DNA of 46,973 bases from Streptomyces melanogenes (lineage in GTDB: Bacteria; Actinomycetota; Actinomycetes; Streptomycetales; Streptomycetaceae): NCBI RefSeq assembly GCF_014649795.1, contig NZ_BMTS01000038.1:1-46973 (forward strand), read 5' to 3'. This document shows, one piece after another, positions 22,620-31,279 of this stretch (its first letter is position 1; each line of letters starts with the position of its first letter). The translations under genes and the position numbers were made by a program. Below the pieces are notes generated by a model, which saw nothing but the letters and a program-made list of their open reading frames with translations, was not told where the DNA came from and did not search any database.

Positions 22620-23453
22620 ATGTCGGAGAGTCCCCTCAGGCCCAGCTCGTTGATCAACACGGTCTACGGGGCGTTTCTGCGCCGGCTCGGCGGATGGATC
22701 TCCATCGCCGATCTGATCGTCCTGATGGCCGAGTTCGACGTGGACGGCCCGGCCGTGCGCTCGGCGATCTCCCGTCTGAAGAAGCGGGGCATCCTCGAAC
22801 CCGAGCGGCGGGGTGTCAACGGCTACCGGCTCAGCCCCGCCGTTCACCCGGTCTTCGACGAGGGCGACCGCCGTATCTTCGGCAGCCTGGAACCCGCCGA
22901 CCTCGCCGACGGCTGGGTGATGGCGGTCTTCTCGGTGCCGGAGTCCGAGCGCGCGCACCGCTACCAGCTGCGCACCCGCCTGACCTGGCTCGGGTTCGGG
23001 AATATGGCGCCCGGCGTGTGGCTGGCCCCCGGGCGGCTCCTGGAAGACGCCCGCAGCGCGCTGGTGCGGCTCCAACTGAGCGAGTACGTGCACCTGTTCA
23101 CCTCGCAGTACGCGGCCTTCGGCGATCTGCGCACCTCGGTGAGCTCCTGGTGGGACTTCCCGGCGATCGAGGCGCAGTACGCCGCGTTCACCGACACCTA
23201 CGGGCCCGTGGCGCAGCGCCTGACGCGGCAGTCGGACCTCGACGCGGCGGAGGCGTTCCGCCACTACGTCCCCCTGCTGACCCAGTGGCGCCGCCTTCCC
23301 TACCTGGACCCCGGCCTGCCCAAGGAGCTCCTCCCCGACGACTGGAACGCGGTCGCCGCACGTCAGCTCTTCCAGCAACTGTGTGCCGCCCTCGGCGAAC
23401 CGAGCCTGCGTCATGTACGGACAGTGACCGGCTTCGAGGAGAAGCCCGCCTAG
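22620..23453 (+). CDS. PaaX-family transcriptional regulator
   Basis: The 277-residue protein has the PaaX layout. An N-terminal winged helix (about 10-75: SSLINTVYGAFLRRLGGWISIADLIVLMAEFDVDGPAVRSAISRLKKRGIL) is followed by the PaaX central domain (about 95-180) and a C-terminal helical part. E. coli PaaX is a repressor released by phenylacetyl-CoA. This copy sits 86 nt after the maleate isomerase gene and no phenylacetate genes are present. It therefore probably senses an aryl-CoA of this pathway, such as the ligase or hydroxylase product, and controls the ligase and hydroxylase promoters. A GGAAGG stretch lies about 7 nt before the ATG. The TATA-N-GAG-W-TTGACG text at both promoters is a candidate binding site, not a proven one. 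Confidence 0.88.
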   Translation: MSESPLRPSSLINTVYGAFLRRLGGWISIADLIVLMAEFDVDGPAVRSAISRLKKRGILEPERRGVNGYRLSPAVHPVFDEGDRRIFGSLEPADLADGWVMAVFSVPESERAHRYQLRTRLTWLGFGNMAPGVWLAPGRLLEDARSALVRLQLSEYVHLFTSQYAAFGDLRTSVSSWWDFPAIEAQYAAFTDTYGPVAQRLTRQSDLDAAEAFRHYVPLLTQWRRLPYLDPGLPKELLPDDWNAVAARQLFQQLCAALGEPSLRHVRTVTGFEEKPA

Positions 23454-23480
23454 GGCCGCACTCCTCCGTCGGCAGCTCCC

Positions 23481-23492
23481 TGAAACGTGTAA
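23481..23492. promoter_or_regulatory. Weak LacI-type operator, ABC operon site 1
   Basis: TGAAACGTGTAA matches the consensus at 10 of 12 positions, with one half-site intact. It is 68 nt from the better site at 23549. Confidence 0.45.
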
Positions 23493-23548
23493 CACCCTCG
23501 CTGTACGGGCCTGAGTACTTTCTTGTCGTACCTCTGGACGCCTTCTGC

Positions 23549-23560
23549 TAACACGTGTAA
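23549..23560. promoter_or_regulatory. LacI-type operator, ABC operon site 2
   Basis: TAACACGTGTAA is 11 of 12 to consensus and is the exact reverse complement of the site at 5774-5785. It places the peptide/oligosaccharide-type ABC operon in the LacI regulon. Confidence 0.75.
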
Positions 23561-23620
23561 TGAAGGGGTTGCCCGGGCGTCGGGCAGGGGACTGGGCCGG
23601 AGGTGATCGGACGTCACTAG

Positions 23621-23649
23621 TTACAGAACGTTTATCGATTAATTATGGC
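23621..23649 (+). promoter_or_regulatory. Possible promoter of the first ABC operon
   Basis: TTACAG and TATGGC are separated by 17 nt in an AT-rich island (TTTATCGATTAATTATG) that stands out from its surroundings. The hexamers are imperfect, so this is a weak call. Confidence 0.35.
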
Positions 23650-23880
23650 GGTGGCCAAAAAACGGCTATAGCCTCCGCGGTAGGTGGAGAAGCCGTCCAC
23701 CCGCCGCCTCCCACGTGGAGCGCGGCTCCAGGCCCGGCCGTTGCGCGAACCCGTCGCACGGCCCGGCCACAGCGCTCGCGCAGTCCGCCGCCCGGCCGCC
23801 CCTCGCGGCGAGCCCGCCCGGCGCGCACCCCCACTCCACGAGTTCACCGTTTGAGTTGCACGACTCCCGACGAGGTGAGC

Positions 23881-24828
23881 ATGGCAATCTTCCGACTCGC
23901 GGTCAGACGTCTGTTGTCGTCGGCACCGCTGCTGTTCCTGGTCTCGGCCCTGACCTTCGTTCTGGTCTCCCTGGTCCCCGGAGACCCCGCCCGCACGATC
24001 GTCGGCCAGCACGTCACGGTCGAGCAATACGAGGCCGTACGTGTCCAGTTGGGCCTGGACGATCCGCTGCCGGTCCAGTACTGGGACTGGCTCGTGGGGG
24101 TCCTCCACGGCGACCTCGGGGCCTCGCTGTTCAGCGGGGAGGCGGTGACGAAGACGCTGAACGACCGGCTCCCCGTCTCCTTGTCCCTGATCGTCGCCGG
24201 CACCGTGGTCTCCGGCATCCTGGGCGTGGCCCTGGGCCTGCTCAGCGCCCGCCGCGGCGGCCTGCTGACCAGGGCGGTCGACCTCCTGTCCCTGCTCGGC
24301 CTCGCGGTTCCGGCGTTCTGGTTCGCCCTCGTGCTGATCGCCGTCGGGGCCGTGAAACTGCGCTGGTTCCCGGTGACCGGCTATGTGCCCTTCGCCGACG
24401 ACCCGGCCGAGTGGGCGCGCTCCCTGGTCCTTCCGGTCATCTCCCTGTCGCTGAGCGCCGTCGCCGTCATCGCCAAGCAGACCCGCGACTGCGTACTGGA
24501 CACCTTCGGCCGGGACTTCATCCGGGTCATGCAGGCCAACGGCTTCTCCCGGCGGTCGATCCTCTACCGGCACGTGCTGCGCAACGCCGCCGTTCCGGTG
24601 GTGACCGTCCTGGGCGTCGTCCTCGTGAGCCTCCTCGCCGCCGCCGTGTTCGTGGAGACGGTGTTCGCCATGCCGGGGCTCGGCAGCCTCACCCAGCAGG
24701 CGACCGTCCAGCACGACATCCCCGTCATCCAAGGAGCCGTCCTGTACATCACGGTCCTCGTCGTGCTCGTCAACCTCCTGGTGGACATGGCCTACAACCG
24801 CCTCGACCCCCGGGTGCGTGCCGCATGA
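23881..24828 (+). CDS. ABC transporter permease, DppB/OppB type
   Basis: The 315-residue inner-membrane permease has an N-terminal transmembrane segment followed by the extracellular signature VSLVPGDPARTIVGQHVTVEQYEAVRVQLGLDDPLPVQYWDWL, typical of the first permease of peptide/nickel/oligosaccharide importers. About five further segments and the EAA-like loop AKQTRDCVLDTFGRDFIRVMQANG contact the ATPase. The ATG at 23881 has GAGG five nt upstream; the frame remains open upstream to 23560 but that part is not conserved. It overlaps the next gene by four bases (ATGA). It leads a four-gene operon whose upstream region holds two LacI-type operators, favouring a sugar or glycoside cargo over peptides. 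Confidence 0.88.
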   Translation: MAIFRLAVRRLLSSAPLLFLVSALTFVLVSLVPGDPARTIVGQHVTVEQYEAVRVQLGLDDPLPVQYWDWLVGVLHGDLGASLFSGEAVTKTLNDRLPVSLSLIVAGTVVSGILGVALGLLSARRGGLLTRAVDLLSLLGLAVPAFWFALVLIAVGAVKLRWFPVTGYVPFADDPAEWARSLVLPVISLSLSAVAVIAKQTRDCVLDTFGRDFIRVMQANGFSRRSILYRHVLRNAAVPVVTVLGVVLVSLLAAAVFVETVFAMPGLGSLTQQATVQHDIPVIQGAVLYITVLVVLVNLLVDMAYNRLDPRVRAA

Positions 24829-26819
24829 ACCTGCTCACGGCGACGAAACGGCCCCGCACGGCGGAGCCCGGGAAGGCTCCGCGGCGGCCCCCTCTGATAC
24901 GCCGGGTGCTGCGGCGCCCGGCCGGCGCGGTCTCCCTCTGCTGGCTGGCGCTGCTGACCGCGGCCACCCTCGCGGCGCTCCTGATCACCCGGTACGGCCC
25001 GCTCGACCAGGACCTGGGCCACGTACTGGCCGGACCCACCTCCGACCACCTGCTCGGCACCGACAACCTGGGACGCGATCTGCTCAGCCGGGTGCTCTTC
25101 GGCGGCCGCTCCACCCTCCTGGCGGTCGGCGAAGCCCTGGTGGTCTTCCTCCTCATCGGCGTCACCGCGGGCCTGGCCTCCGGATTCCTGGGCGGCTGGG
25201 TGGACTGGCTGACCGTCAGGACCGCCGACCTGCTCTTCGCCCTGCCCGGCATCGTCATCGTGCTGGTCGTGCTGTCCGTGTTCCCTGGCAATCTGCACGC
25301 CGCGATGATCACTTTCGGTGCGCTCGGCAGTCCCGGGATCATCCGTATCCTGCGCTCCCAAACCCTGGGAATCCGCGAGGAGTTGTACGTAGCGGCCGCG
25401 AAGGTAGCCGGACTGACCCGCGCGCAGATCCTGCGGCGGCACATCCTGCCGCGGCTGATCAGCACGGTCATCGTGCAGGCCGCCCTGTTCGCCGCGATCG
25501 TCGTCACCGTCCAGGCGGGCCTCGGCTTCCTGGGCCTGGGCGCCCAGCCCCCCAACCCGTCCTGGGGCGGTCTGGTGGCCGATGCCTCCCAGGCCATCGA
25601 CCGCGCACCCTGGATGCTCGTCCCCACGGGTGTCCCGCTGGTCCTCACCGTGACAGCCCTCGCGCTGCTCGGGGACGCGGTCCGCGACGCGGCCGTCGAG
25701 GGCTGGTCGGTGTCCAAGCTGGCGGCAGCGGGCGCCGCACCGCCCGCTGCCGCCGCCTCTCCCACCGAGCAGGCGGACGCGCCGGACGCCTTCGCCTTGG
25801 AAGTGTCGGACGCCGTGGCCGCGCCACCGGCGGACGTACCGGACGACACCGCCCTGCTGTCGGTGCGGAACCTGTCGATCGCGATCGGCGGCATCCCGGT
25901 CGTGCAGGGGGTGAGCTTCGACATCAGCGCGGGCGAAACCGTCGGCATGGTCGGTGAGTCGGGCTGCGGCAAGTCGGTGACCTCGCTCGGGATCCTCGGC
26001 CTCGTGCCGGGCGGCGGCCAGATCACCGGCGGTCAGGTGCTCTTCGACGGGACCGACCTCGTCGGCTCGGCCGACGCGCTCGCCGGGGTACGGGGCACAG
26101 GCATCGCCTACGTGTCCCAGGAGCCCATGGTCGCCCTCGACCCGGCCTTCGCAGTGGGGCGCCAACTGGCCGAAGCGGTTCGGCGCCACCGGCGGTGCGA
26201 CCGCCGCACCGCACGCGCCCGGGTGACCGAACTCCTCAGCATGGTCAACATTCCCGACCCCGAGGGCGTCGCCAGGCGCTATCCGCACCAGCTTTCCGGC
26301 GGTATGGCCCAGCGCGTGGCGATCGCCCTGGCGCTCGCCGGCGAGCCGAAACTGCTGATCGCGGACGAGCCGACGACCGCGCTCGACGTCACGGTCCAGG
26401 CCGAGATCCTCGCGCTCCTGCACACCCTCCAGGCCGAGACGGGCATGGCGGTGCTCCTCGTCACCCACGACTGGGGCGTGGTGGCCGACCTGTGCCACCG
26501 ATCCGTGGTGATGTACGCCGGCCAGGTCGTGGAGCAGGCGGACGTGGAGCAGATGTTCACCCGGCCGCTCCACCCCTATACGGCGGGCCTGCTCGCGGCC
26601 AACCCGCATCTGGCGGCCGAGGGCGAGCCCCTGCCGACCATCGCGGGGACCGTGCCCGCTCCCCGCGACTGGCCGCTCGGCTGCCGCTTCGCCGCCCGCT
26701 GCGACCTGGCCGACGAGAGCTGTACGACGCGGCCGGTGCCCCTGACCGAACCAGCCCCGGACCGGCTCACCCGGTGCGTCCATTCCCCGCGGCTCCTCCT
26801 GGAAGGCACCCGCCCATGA
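24825..26819 (+). CDS. Fused ABC permease-ATPase (DppC-DppD)
   Basis: The 664-residue protein joins two normally separate subunits. Residues 1 to about 295 are a DppC-type permease (six segments; HLLGTDNLGRDLLSRVLFGGRST; EAA loop EELYVAAAKVAGLTRAQILRRHILP). An Ala/Pro-rich linker (about 296-340) follows, and the rest is an oligopeptide-type ATPase. The ATPase has Walker A GESGCGKS (377-384), signature LSGGMAQRVA, Walker B LLIADEPTTALD and the C-terminal Cys-rich oligopeptide/dipeptide domain (LGCRFAARCDLADESCTT). This fusion occurs in actinobacteria and fixes the subunit ratio. The start overlaps the preceding stop and its end overlaps the next start. Open frame upstream of 24825 is not coding in this frame. 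Confidence 0.9.
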   Translation: MNLLTATKRPRTAEPGKAPRRPPLIRRVLRRPAGAVSLCWLALLTAATLAALLITRYGPLDQDLGHVLAGPTSDHLLGTDNLGRDLLSRVLFGGRSTLLAVGEALVVFLLIGVTAGLASGFLGGWVDWLTVRTADLLFALPGIVIVLVVLSVFPGNLHAAMITFGALGSPGIIRILRSQTLGIREELYVAAAKVAGLTRAQILRRHILPRLISTVIVQAALFAAIVVTVQAGLGFLGLGAQPPNPSWGGLVADASQAIDRAPWMLVPTGVPLVLTVTALALLGDAVRDAAVEGWSVSKLAAAGAAPPAAAASPTEQADAPDAFALEVSDAVAAPPADVPDDTALLSVRNLSIAIGGIPVVQGVSFDISAGETVGMVGESGCGKSVTSLGILGLVPGGGQITGGQVLFDGTDLVGSADALAGVRGTGIAYVSQEPMVALDPAFAVGRQLAEAVRRHRRCDRRTARARVTELLSMVNIPDPEGVARRYPHQLSGGMAQRVAIALALAGEPKLLIADEPTTALDVTVQAEILALLHTLQAETGMAVLLVTHDWGVVADLCHRSVVMYAGQVVEQADVEQMFTRPLHPYTAGLLAANPHLAAEGEPLPTIAGTVPAPRDWPLGCRFAARCDLADESCTTRPVPLTEPAPDRLTRCVHSPRLLLEGTRP

Positions 26820-27829
26820 CCCGCCAGCCCCTCCTCGACATCAAGGACCTGACCGTCGAGTTCGGCCAGGGCCACCGCACCTCGCCCCTGCGCGCCGTCG
26901 ACGGCGTCAGCCTGGACATCGCGCCGGGGGAGACGGTCGGACTCGTCGGAGAGTCGGGCTCCGGCAAGTCCACCATCGGCCGCGCCGTGCTCGGCCTCAC
27001 CCCCGTCCACTCGGGCCGGGTCCGCTTCGAGGGCATCGACGTCACCCGTGCCGGGCCCCGTACCCGGCGCGGACTGAGCGCCCGTCTCCAGGTCGTCTTC
27101 CAGGACCCGTACTCCTCCCTCAACCCGGCCCGCACCATCGGACAGACCCTGGCCGAACCGCTGCTGGTGCACCGCAGGCTCGACCGGCGCGAGACCGACG
27201 CGCACATCGCCGAGATGCTGGAGCGGGTCGGCATGCCCGCCGACACCGCCGGCCGCTACCCCGGGCAGTTCTCCGGCGGGCAGCGCCAGCGGATCGCCAT
27301 CGCCCGCGCCCTCATGCTGGAGCCCAGCCTCGTCATCTGCGACGAACCGGTCAGCGCCCTGGACCTGTCGATCCAGGCCCAGGTGATGAACCTGCTGGCA
27401 CGGCTCCAGCGGGAACTCTCCCTCAGCTACCTCTTCATCGCCCACGACCTGCCCGTCGTGCGGCACCTCTCGGACCGCGTCGTCGTCCTCTACCGGGGCC
27501 GGGTCATGGAGAGCGGACCGGCCCAGGTGGTGTACGCCGACCCCGTCCATCCGTACACCGAGGCGCTGCTCGACGCCGTGCCCGCACCCGACCCGCGCGC
27601 CCAGCGCGCCCGCAGGGCCGCCCAGGCGGCCCCGAAGACCACGAACCCGCCCGCCGACGAGGGCTGCGTCTTCGCCCACCGCTGCCCGTACGCCATCGAC
27701 ATCTGCCACCGCGAGCGGCCGGCCCTGCTGCCGCTGCCGAGCCGAGGAGAGAAGCAGCCCGAAGGCGGCCGAGCGGTCGCCTGCCACCGCTCAGGCGAAC
27801 CAGCCCGCGTCCGCGGGCTCCACACCTAG
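26816..27829 (+). CDS. ABC transporter ATP-binding protein, DppF/OppF type
   Basis: The 337-residue ATPase has Walker A GESGSGKS at 45-52, Q-loop VFQDPYSSLNPART, signature FSGGQRQRIA, Walker B LVICDEPVSALD and a His switch in IAHDL. The C-terminal oligopeptide-type domain has the conserved Cys/Pro pattern (GCVFAHRCPYAIDICHRERP). It would pair with the ATPase half of the fused subunit to drive import. The ATG overlaps the upstream stop (ATGA) and the binding-protein gene follows 11 nt later, so all four genes are one transcript. Confidence 0.9.
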   Translation: MTRQPLLDIKDLTVEFGQGHRTSPLRAVDGVSLDIAPGETVGLVGESGSGKSTIGRAVLGLTPVHSGRVRFEGIDVTRAGPRTRRGLSARLQVVFQDPYSSLNPARTIGQTLAEPLLVHRRLDRRETDAHIAEMLERVGMPADTAGRYPGQFSGGQRQRIAIARALMLEPSLVICDEPVSALDLSIQAQVMNLLARLQRELSLSYLFIAHDLPVVRHLSDRVVVLYRGRVMESGPAQVVYADPVHPYTEALLDAVPAPDPRAQRARRAAQAAPKTTNPPADEGCVFAHRCPYAIDICHRERPALLPLPSRGEKQPEGGRAVACHRSGEPARVRGLHT

Positions 27830-27840
27830 GGAAAGCGCCC

Positions 27841-29409
27841 ATGTCCACAACCTCGCTCACCAAGAGAATGACCTGCGGCCTCGCGGCACTGACGGCGCTG
27901 GCCCTGTCGGCCACCGCGTGCAGCAGCGGATCGGGATCGTCGTCCGCGGGGGGAGGCGGCCAGGGTGGCACCCTGACCGTCGTCACCCCCGGTGCCCCCG
28001 CGAGCCTCGACCCGGCGAAGGCCAACGTCGGCTCGGACAACTGGTTCGTCAACCTCACCTACGACACCGTCCTGCGGCAGGAGCCGAGCGGTGCGCCCAG
28101 CGCGGGCCTCGCCACCAAGTGGGGCTATGTCGGCACCGGCAACACCGAGTTCGAGTTCACCCTGCGCAGCGGCCTCAAGTTCGCGGACGGCACCGCCCTG
28201 GACGCGAAGGCGGTGGCGGCCTCGCTCAACTACACCCGTAAGAACGGCCTCAACGTCTCCTGGACATCGGCGATCGCGTCGGTCACCCCGACCGGCCCGC
28301 TCACCGTGCGGATCCACTGCTCCAGCCCTCACCCCAGCCTGCCCGAGCTCCTCACCCAGGTGCTCCTTGCCGGCTCGGTGATCAGCCCCAAGGGCCTGGC
28401 CAGCCCCGCCGAGATGGGCACCCGGTCCTTCGGCGCGGGCCCCTACGTCCTGGACACCGCGCATACCGCCACCGGCGATCACTACACCTACCTCCCCAAC
28501 CCCCTCTACTGGGACAAGACGAAGATCCACTGGAAGAAGGTGGTCATCAAGGTCATCGCCAACCCGAACTCCGCGCTCCAGGCGGTCAAGGCGGGGCAGG
28601 CCGATGCCATGGCCATCACCGCCAACCAGTTCGACACGGCCAAGTCCGGCGGCCTCAGCGTCGTCGGGACGCCCAACCTGTTCCTGGGCGTCAACCTCGC
28701 CGACCGCGGCGGCACGCTGGCCGACCCCCTGAAGGACCTCCGCGTCCGCCAGGCCCTCAACTACGCCGTGGACCGCGAGGCCATCACCAAGGCCATCGTC
28801 CAGCACCACGGCCACGCCACCGACCAGATATCTCTGCCGGGTCTGGACGGTTTCGCGGAGGACTACGACAACCACTACCCCTACGACCCGGCCAAGGCGA
28901 AGAACCTCCTCGCCGACGCGGGATACCCGAACGGCTTCTCCCTGAAGATGGAGACCCAGGGCTTCTTCGGCATCGACCTCGTCACCCAGGCGGTGGTCCA
29001 GCAGTGGAAGCAGATCGGCGTCGCCGTCGACCTCACCACCGACACCAGCGTCGGCCAGTGGCTCGCGAGCGCCACGTCCAAGAAGTACCCCGCCCTGGGA
29101 TTCGGCTACGGCGGCGCGTCCAGCTACCCGCTCTCGCTGGACTGGATGCTGCCGCACGCCACCGCCTTCAACCCGTTCGCCTCCTCGGACCCCAAACTTG
29201 CCCGCATGCTGGAGGCCGCGGCGGCTTCGGCCCCGGCGGAGCAGCCCTCCCGGTACCAGGAGGCCATGCGCTACGTCGTCGACCAGGCGTGGTTCGTCTC
29301 GGTGATGCGGATGGACGGGATGTACGCCTTCAACGGCAAGAAGCTGACCGGCCTCACCGCGGCCCCGAGCTACCTCCCCGACCTCGCGTGGAGCGTGGCA
29401 CCGAAGTAG
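27841..29409 (+). CDS. Extracellular solute-binding lipoprotein, family 5
   Basis: The 522-residue lipoprotein has a signal peptide with lipobox LSATAC (lipidated Cys27), followed by a Ser/Gly-rich tether and a family-5 binding domain (GGTLTVVTPGAPASLDPAKA; KFADGTALDAKAVAASLNY; VRQALNYAVDREAI). Family-5 proteins bind peptides, nickel, opines or oligosaccharides such as cello-oligomers. Here LacI operators upstream and GH3 and esterase genes around it favour a glycoside or glycoconjugate. A GGGAAAG site precedes the ATG. It closes the four-gene ABC operon; the Tat-type esterase begins 162 nt later and may be read through. Confidence 0.88.
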   Translation: MSTTSLTKRMTCGLAALTALALSATACSSGSGSSSAGGGGQGGTLTVVTPGAPASLDPAKANVGSDNWFVNLTYDTVLRQEPSGAPSAGLATKWGYVGTGNTEFEFTLRSGLKFADGTALDAKAVAASLNYTRKNGLNVSWTSAIASVTPTGPLTVRIHCSSPHPSLPELLTQVLLAGSVISPKGLASPAEMGTRSFGAGPYVLDTAHTATGDHYTYLPNPLYWDKTKIHWKKVVIKVIANPNSALQAVKAGQADAMAITANQFDTAKSGGLSVVGTPNLFLGVNLADRGGTLADPLKDLRVRQALNYAVDREAITKAIVQHHGHATDQISLPGLDGFAEDYDNHYPYDPAKAKNLLADAGYPNGFSLKMETQGFFGIDLVTQAVVQQWKQIGVAVDLTTDTSVGQWLASATSKKYPALGFGYGGASSYPLSLDWMLPHATAFNPFASSDPKLARMLEAAAASAPAEQPSRYQEAMRYVVDQAWFVSVMRMDGMYAFNGKKLTGLTAAPSYLPDLAWSVAPK

Positions 29410-29571
29410 GCGCCGCGGCACGGCAGTACGGACCACCGCACTCTCACGGCCGGCCGGGACCACCGCCGACCGCGATCACGGCCCGCCGGAAGCACCACCG
29501 GCCGGAATCCCCCGACGCCCGGAATCACCGGCCGTCGACCGGCTCAGGACCCCCACTCAAGGAGACACGAC

Positions 29572-31200
29572 ATGACAGACAGTCCATTGCGGCGCGATGT
29601 CCTCAAGGCCGGTGGAATCCTCGCCGGCGGCATGCTGCTCTCCGGCATCGCGGGCGGGCAGTCGGCCCGCGCCGACGCACCGGCGGCCGGTTCCTCGCCC
29701 GTGGTCCAGGCGCCCGCGGGCGCGCTGCGAGGCACCGTGGAGGGCGGCCTCACCGTGTTCAAGGGCGTGCCGTACGCCGCGCCCCCGGTCGGCGCACTGC
29801 GGTGGCAGCCGGCCCAGCCGTACCCGGGCTGGTCGGGAGTACGGGACGCGGTCGCGTTCGGTCCGAGCGCGCCCCAGCTCTACCGGGAAGGGGGCGACCA
29901 GGTCCTGGGCACGCACGGCTCGCCGCCCTTCGACGAGGACTGCCTCACCCTCAACGTCTGGACGCCGGGCGCCGACGACGCCAGGCGGCCGGTGATGGTG
30001 TGGATCCACGGCGGCGGCTTCATCTCCGGGTCCGGCTCGCTGCCCAACTACTCGGGCGAGACCTTCGCACGCAACGGCGACCTCGTGGTCGTGACCATCA
30101 ACTACCGCCTCGGCCCGCTGGGATACCTTTACTTCGGCGAGGACGGCGCCGGGGGGAACTTCTGGCTCACCGACCAGCTCGCCGCGCTGCGGTGGGTGCG
30201 GGAGAACATCGCCGCGTTCGGCGGCGACCCGGACCAGGTCACCGTGGCCGGCCAGTCGGGCGGCGCGTTCTCGGTGGCGTCGCTCGCGGGCGCCCGCTCC
30301 AAGGGCCGCCCGCTGTTCAAGCGCGCCATCCTGGAGAGCCCGCCGCTCGGTCTGCAGATCCCCACCCGCGCCGAGTCCCTCCAGCGCACCCAGACCTACC
30401 TGGACATCCTCGGTGCGAAGGACGTCACGGAGCTGCGGGCGTTGGACTGGTCGAAGCTGATCGGGGCCACCGTCGGCATGTTCGGCCGCACCGCGCAGTG
30501 GGGCTACTGGTCCACCCCGTTCCTGCCGGTGCTTGACGGTGTGACCCTGACACGCAACCCTGCCGACCTGTTGGTGGACGGTGCGGGCGGGGATATGGAC
30601 GTCCTGCTCGGCTGGACCAGGGAGGAGGCCAACTTCGCCTTCGCGCTCAACGGGTCGTACACCGCGGCCACCAAGGACCAGGTGCTCGCCCGGGCGCGGG
30701 ACAGCTTCGGCAGCCGGGCGGCCGCGGCCTACACCGCCTACGAGGAGGCCCGGCCGGGCGCCCGGCCGGTGGACGTCCTCATGGACCTGATCACCGACGA
30801 CCTGTTCCGGATGCCTGCCCTGGCCCTCGCCGAGCGCCGGGCGGGCCGCGGCCGGCCGGCCTGGACCTACCAGTTCGACCTCCCCACGCCCGCACACGAG
30901 GGTCAACTGGGCGCCGCGCACTGCCTGGAGCTGCCGTTCGTGTTCAACAACTTCGACAAGTGGACGCAGGCCCCCTTCCTGGCGGGCCTCAACCCGAGGA
31001 TCCGCGACGGTCTCTCCGCGACCATGCACCAGTCCTGGATCTCCTTCATCCGCACCGGTGACCCCAACCACCACCCCATGCCCGCCTGGGCCCCGTACGA
31101 CCGCAGCACCCGCACCACGATGAGCCTCGACTCGGTCACCGGCGCCGTCAGCGACATCGCCGGCTACTGGAGCCGGCTGCGCGCTTCCGCGACCCGGTAG
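29572..31200 (+). CDS. Type-B carboxylesterase with Tat-type signal
   Basis: The 542-residue secreted carboxylesterase opens with LRRDVLKAGG and a hydrophobic stretch ending ARADAPA (about 33-37). This is a twin-arginine signal, implying export in folded form. The oxyanion HGGG is at 145-148, signature EDCLTLNVW at 121-129 and nucleophile Ser228 in GQSGGAFSV. The residue after Ser is Gly rather than the usual Ala, and the GxSxG context GQSGG is a mild variant. AAGGAG lies 7 nt before the ATG. It follows the solute-binding protein by 162 nt and precedes the second importer by 79 nt, suggesting that ester cleavage outside the cell feeds one or both transporters. It is a distinct paralogue of the esterase at 1559-3169. 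Confidence 0.9.
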   Translation: MTDSPLRRDVLKAGGILAGGMLLSGIAGGQSARADAPAAGSSPVVQAPAGALRGTVEGGLTVFKGVPYAAPPVGALRWQPAQPYPGWSGVRDAVAFGPSAPQLYREGGDQVLGTHGSPPFDEDCLTLNVWTPGADDARRPVMVWIHGGGFISGSGSLPNYSGETFARNGDLVVVTINYRLGPLGYLYFGEDGAGGNFWLTDQLAALRWVRENIAAFGGDPDQVTVAGQSGGAFSVASLAGARSKGRPLFKRAILESPPLGLQIPTRAESLQRTQTYLDILGAKDVTELRALDWSKLIGATVGMFGRTAQWGYWSTPFLPVLDGVTLTRNPADLLVDGAGGDMDVLLGWTREEANFAFALNGSYTAATKDQVLARARDSFGSRAAAAYTAYEEARPGARPVDVLMDLITDDLFRMPALALAERRAGRGRPAWTYQFDLPTPAHEGQLGAAHCLELPFVFNNFDKWTQAPFLAGLNPRIRDGLSATMHQSWISFIRTGDPNHHPMPAWAPYDRSTRTTMSLDSVTGAVSDIAGYWSRLRASATR

Positions 31201-31240
31201 CGGTCCGCTCAGCAGGACGTAGCACCCCATCGGCACCAAC

Positions 31241-31257
31241 CGGCCCTGCCAGGGCCG
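31241..31257 (+). terminator. Stem-loop after the Tat-type esterase
   Basis: CGGCCCT, loop GCC, AGGGCCG forms a 7-bp stem 40 nt past the stop, followed by TCTCACTATCT, slightly T-rich. It may separate the esterase from the Liv-type operon. Confidence 0.5.
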
Positions 31258-31279
31258 TCTCACTATCTACGGAGTCACC

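Larger units (their letters stand above)
23454..23880. other. Regulatory intergenic region before the first ABC operon
   Basis: This 427-nt gene-free stretch has two LacI-type operators (23481-23492 and 23549-23560), an AT-rich segment at 23620-23650 with a possible promoter, and a small GGTGGA/TCCACC inverted repeat at 23683-23701. The long distance from operators to the permease start leaves room for a leader. Nothing in it looks coding. Confidence 0.6.

Noticed and set aside
22620..23453. Phenylacetate degradation cluster suggested by the PaaX protein
   Set aside because: No PaaABCDE epoxidase, PaaG, PaaJ, PaaZ or phenylacetate-CoA ligase genes are present; the enzymes fit a salicylate/gentisate-type route.
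23560..23880. N-terminal extension of the DppB-type permease
   Set aside because: It would overlap the operator and promoter region and is not conserved; the membrane segment begins right after the ATG at 23881, which has a ribosome site.
23715..24824. Upstream extension of the fused permease-ATPase to a 1034-residue protein
   Set aside because: That part overlaps the DppB-type permease in another frame and is Arg/Pro-rich noise; the real start is the ATG at 24825 in an ATGA overlap.
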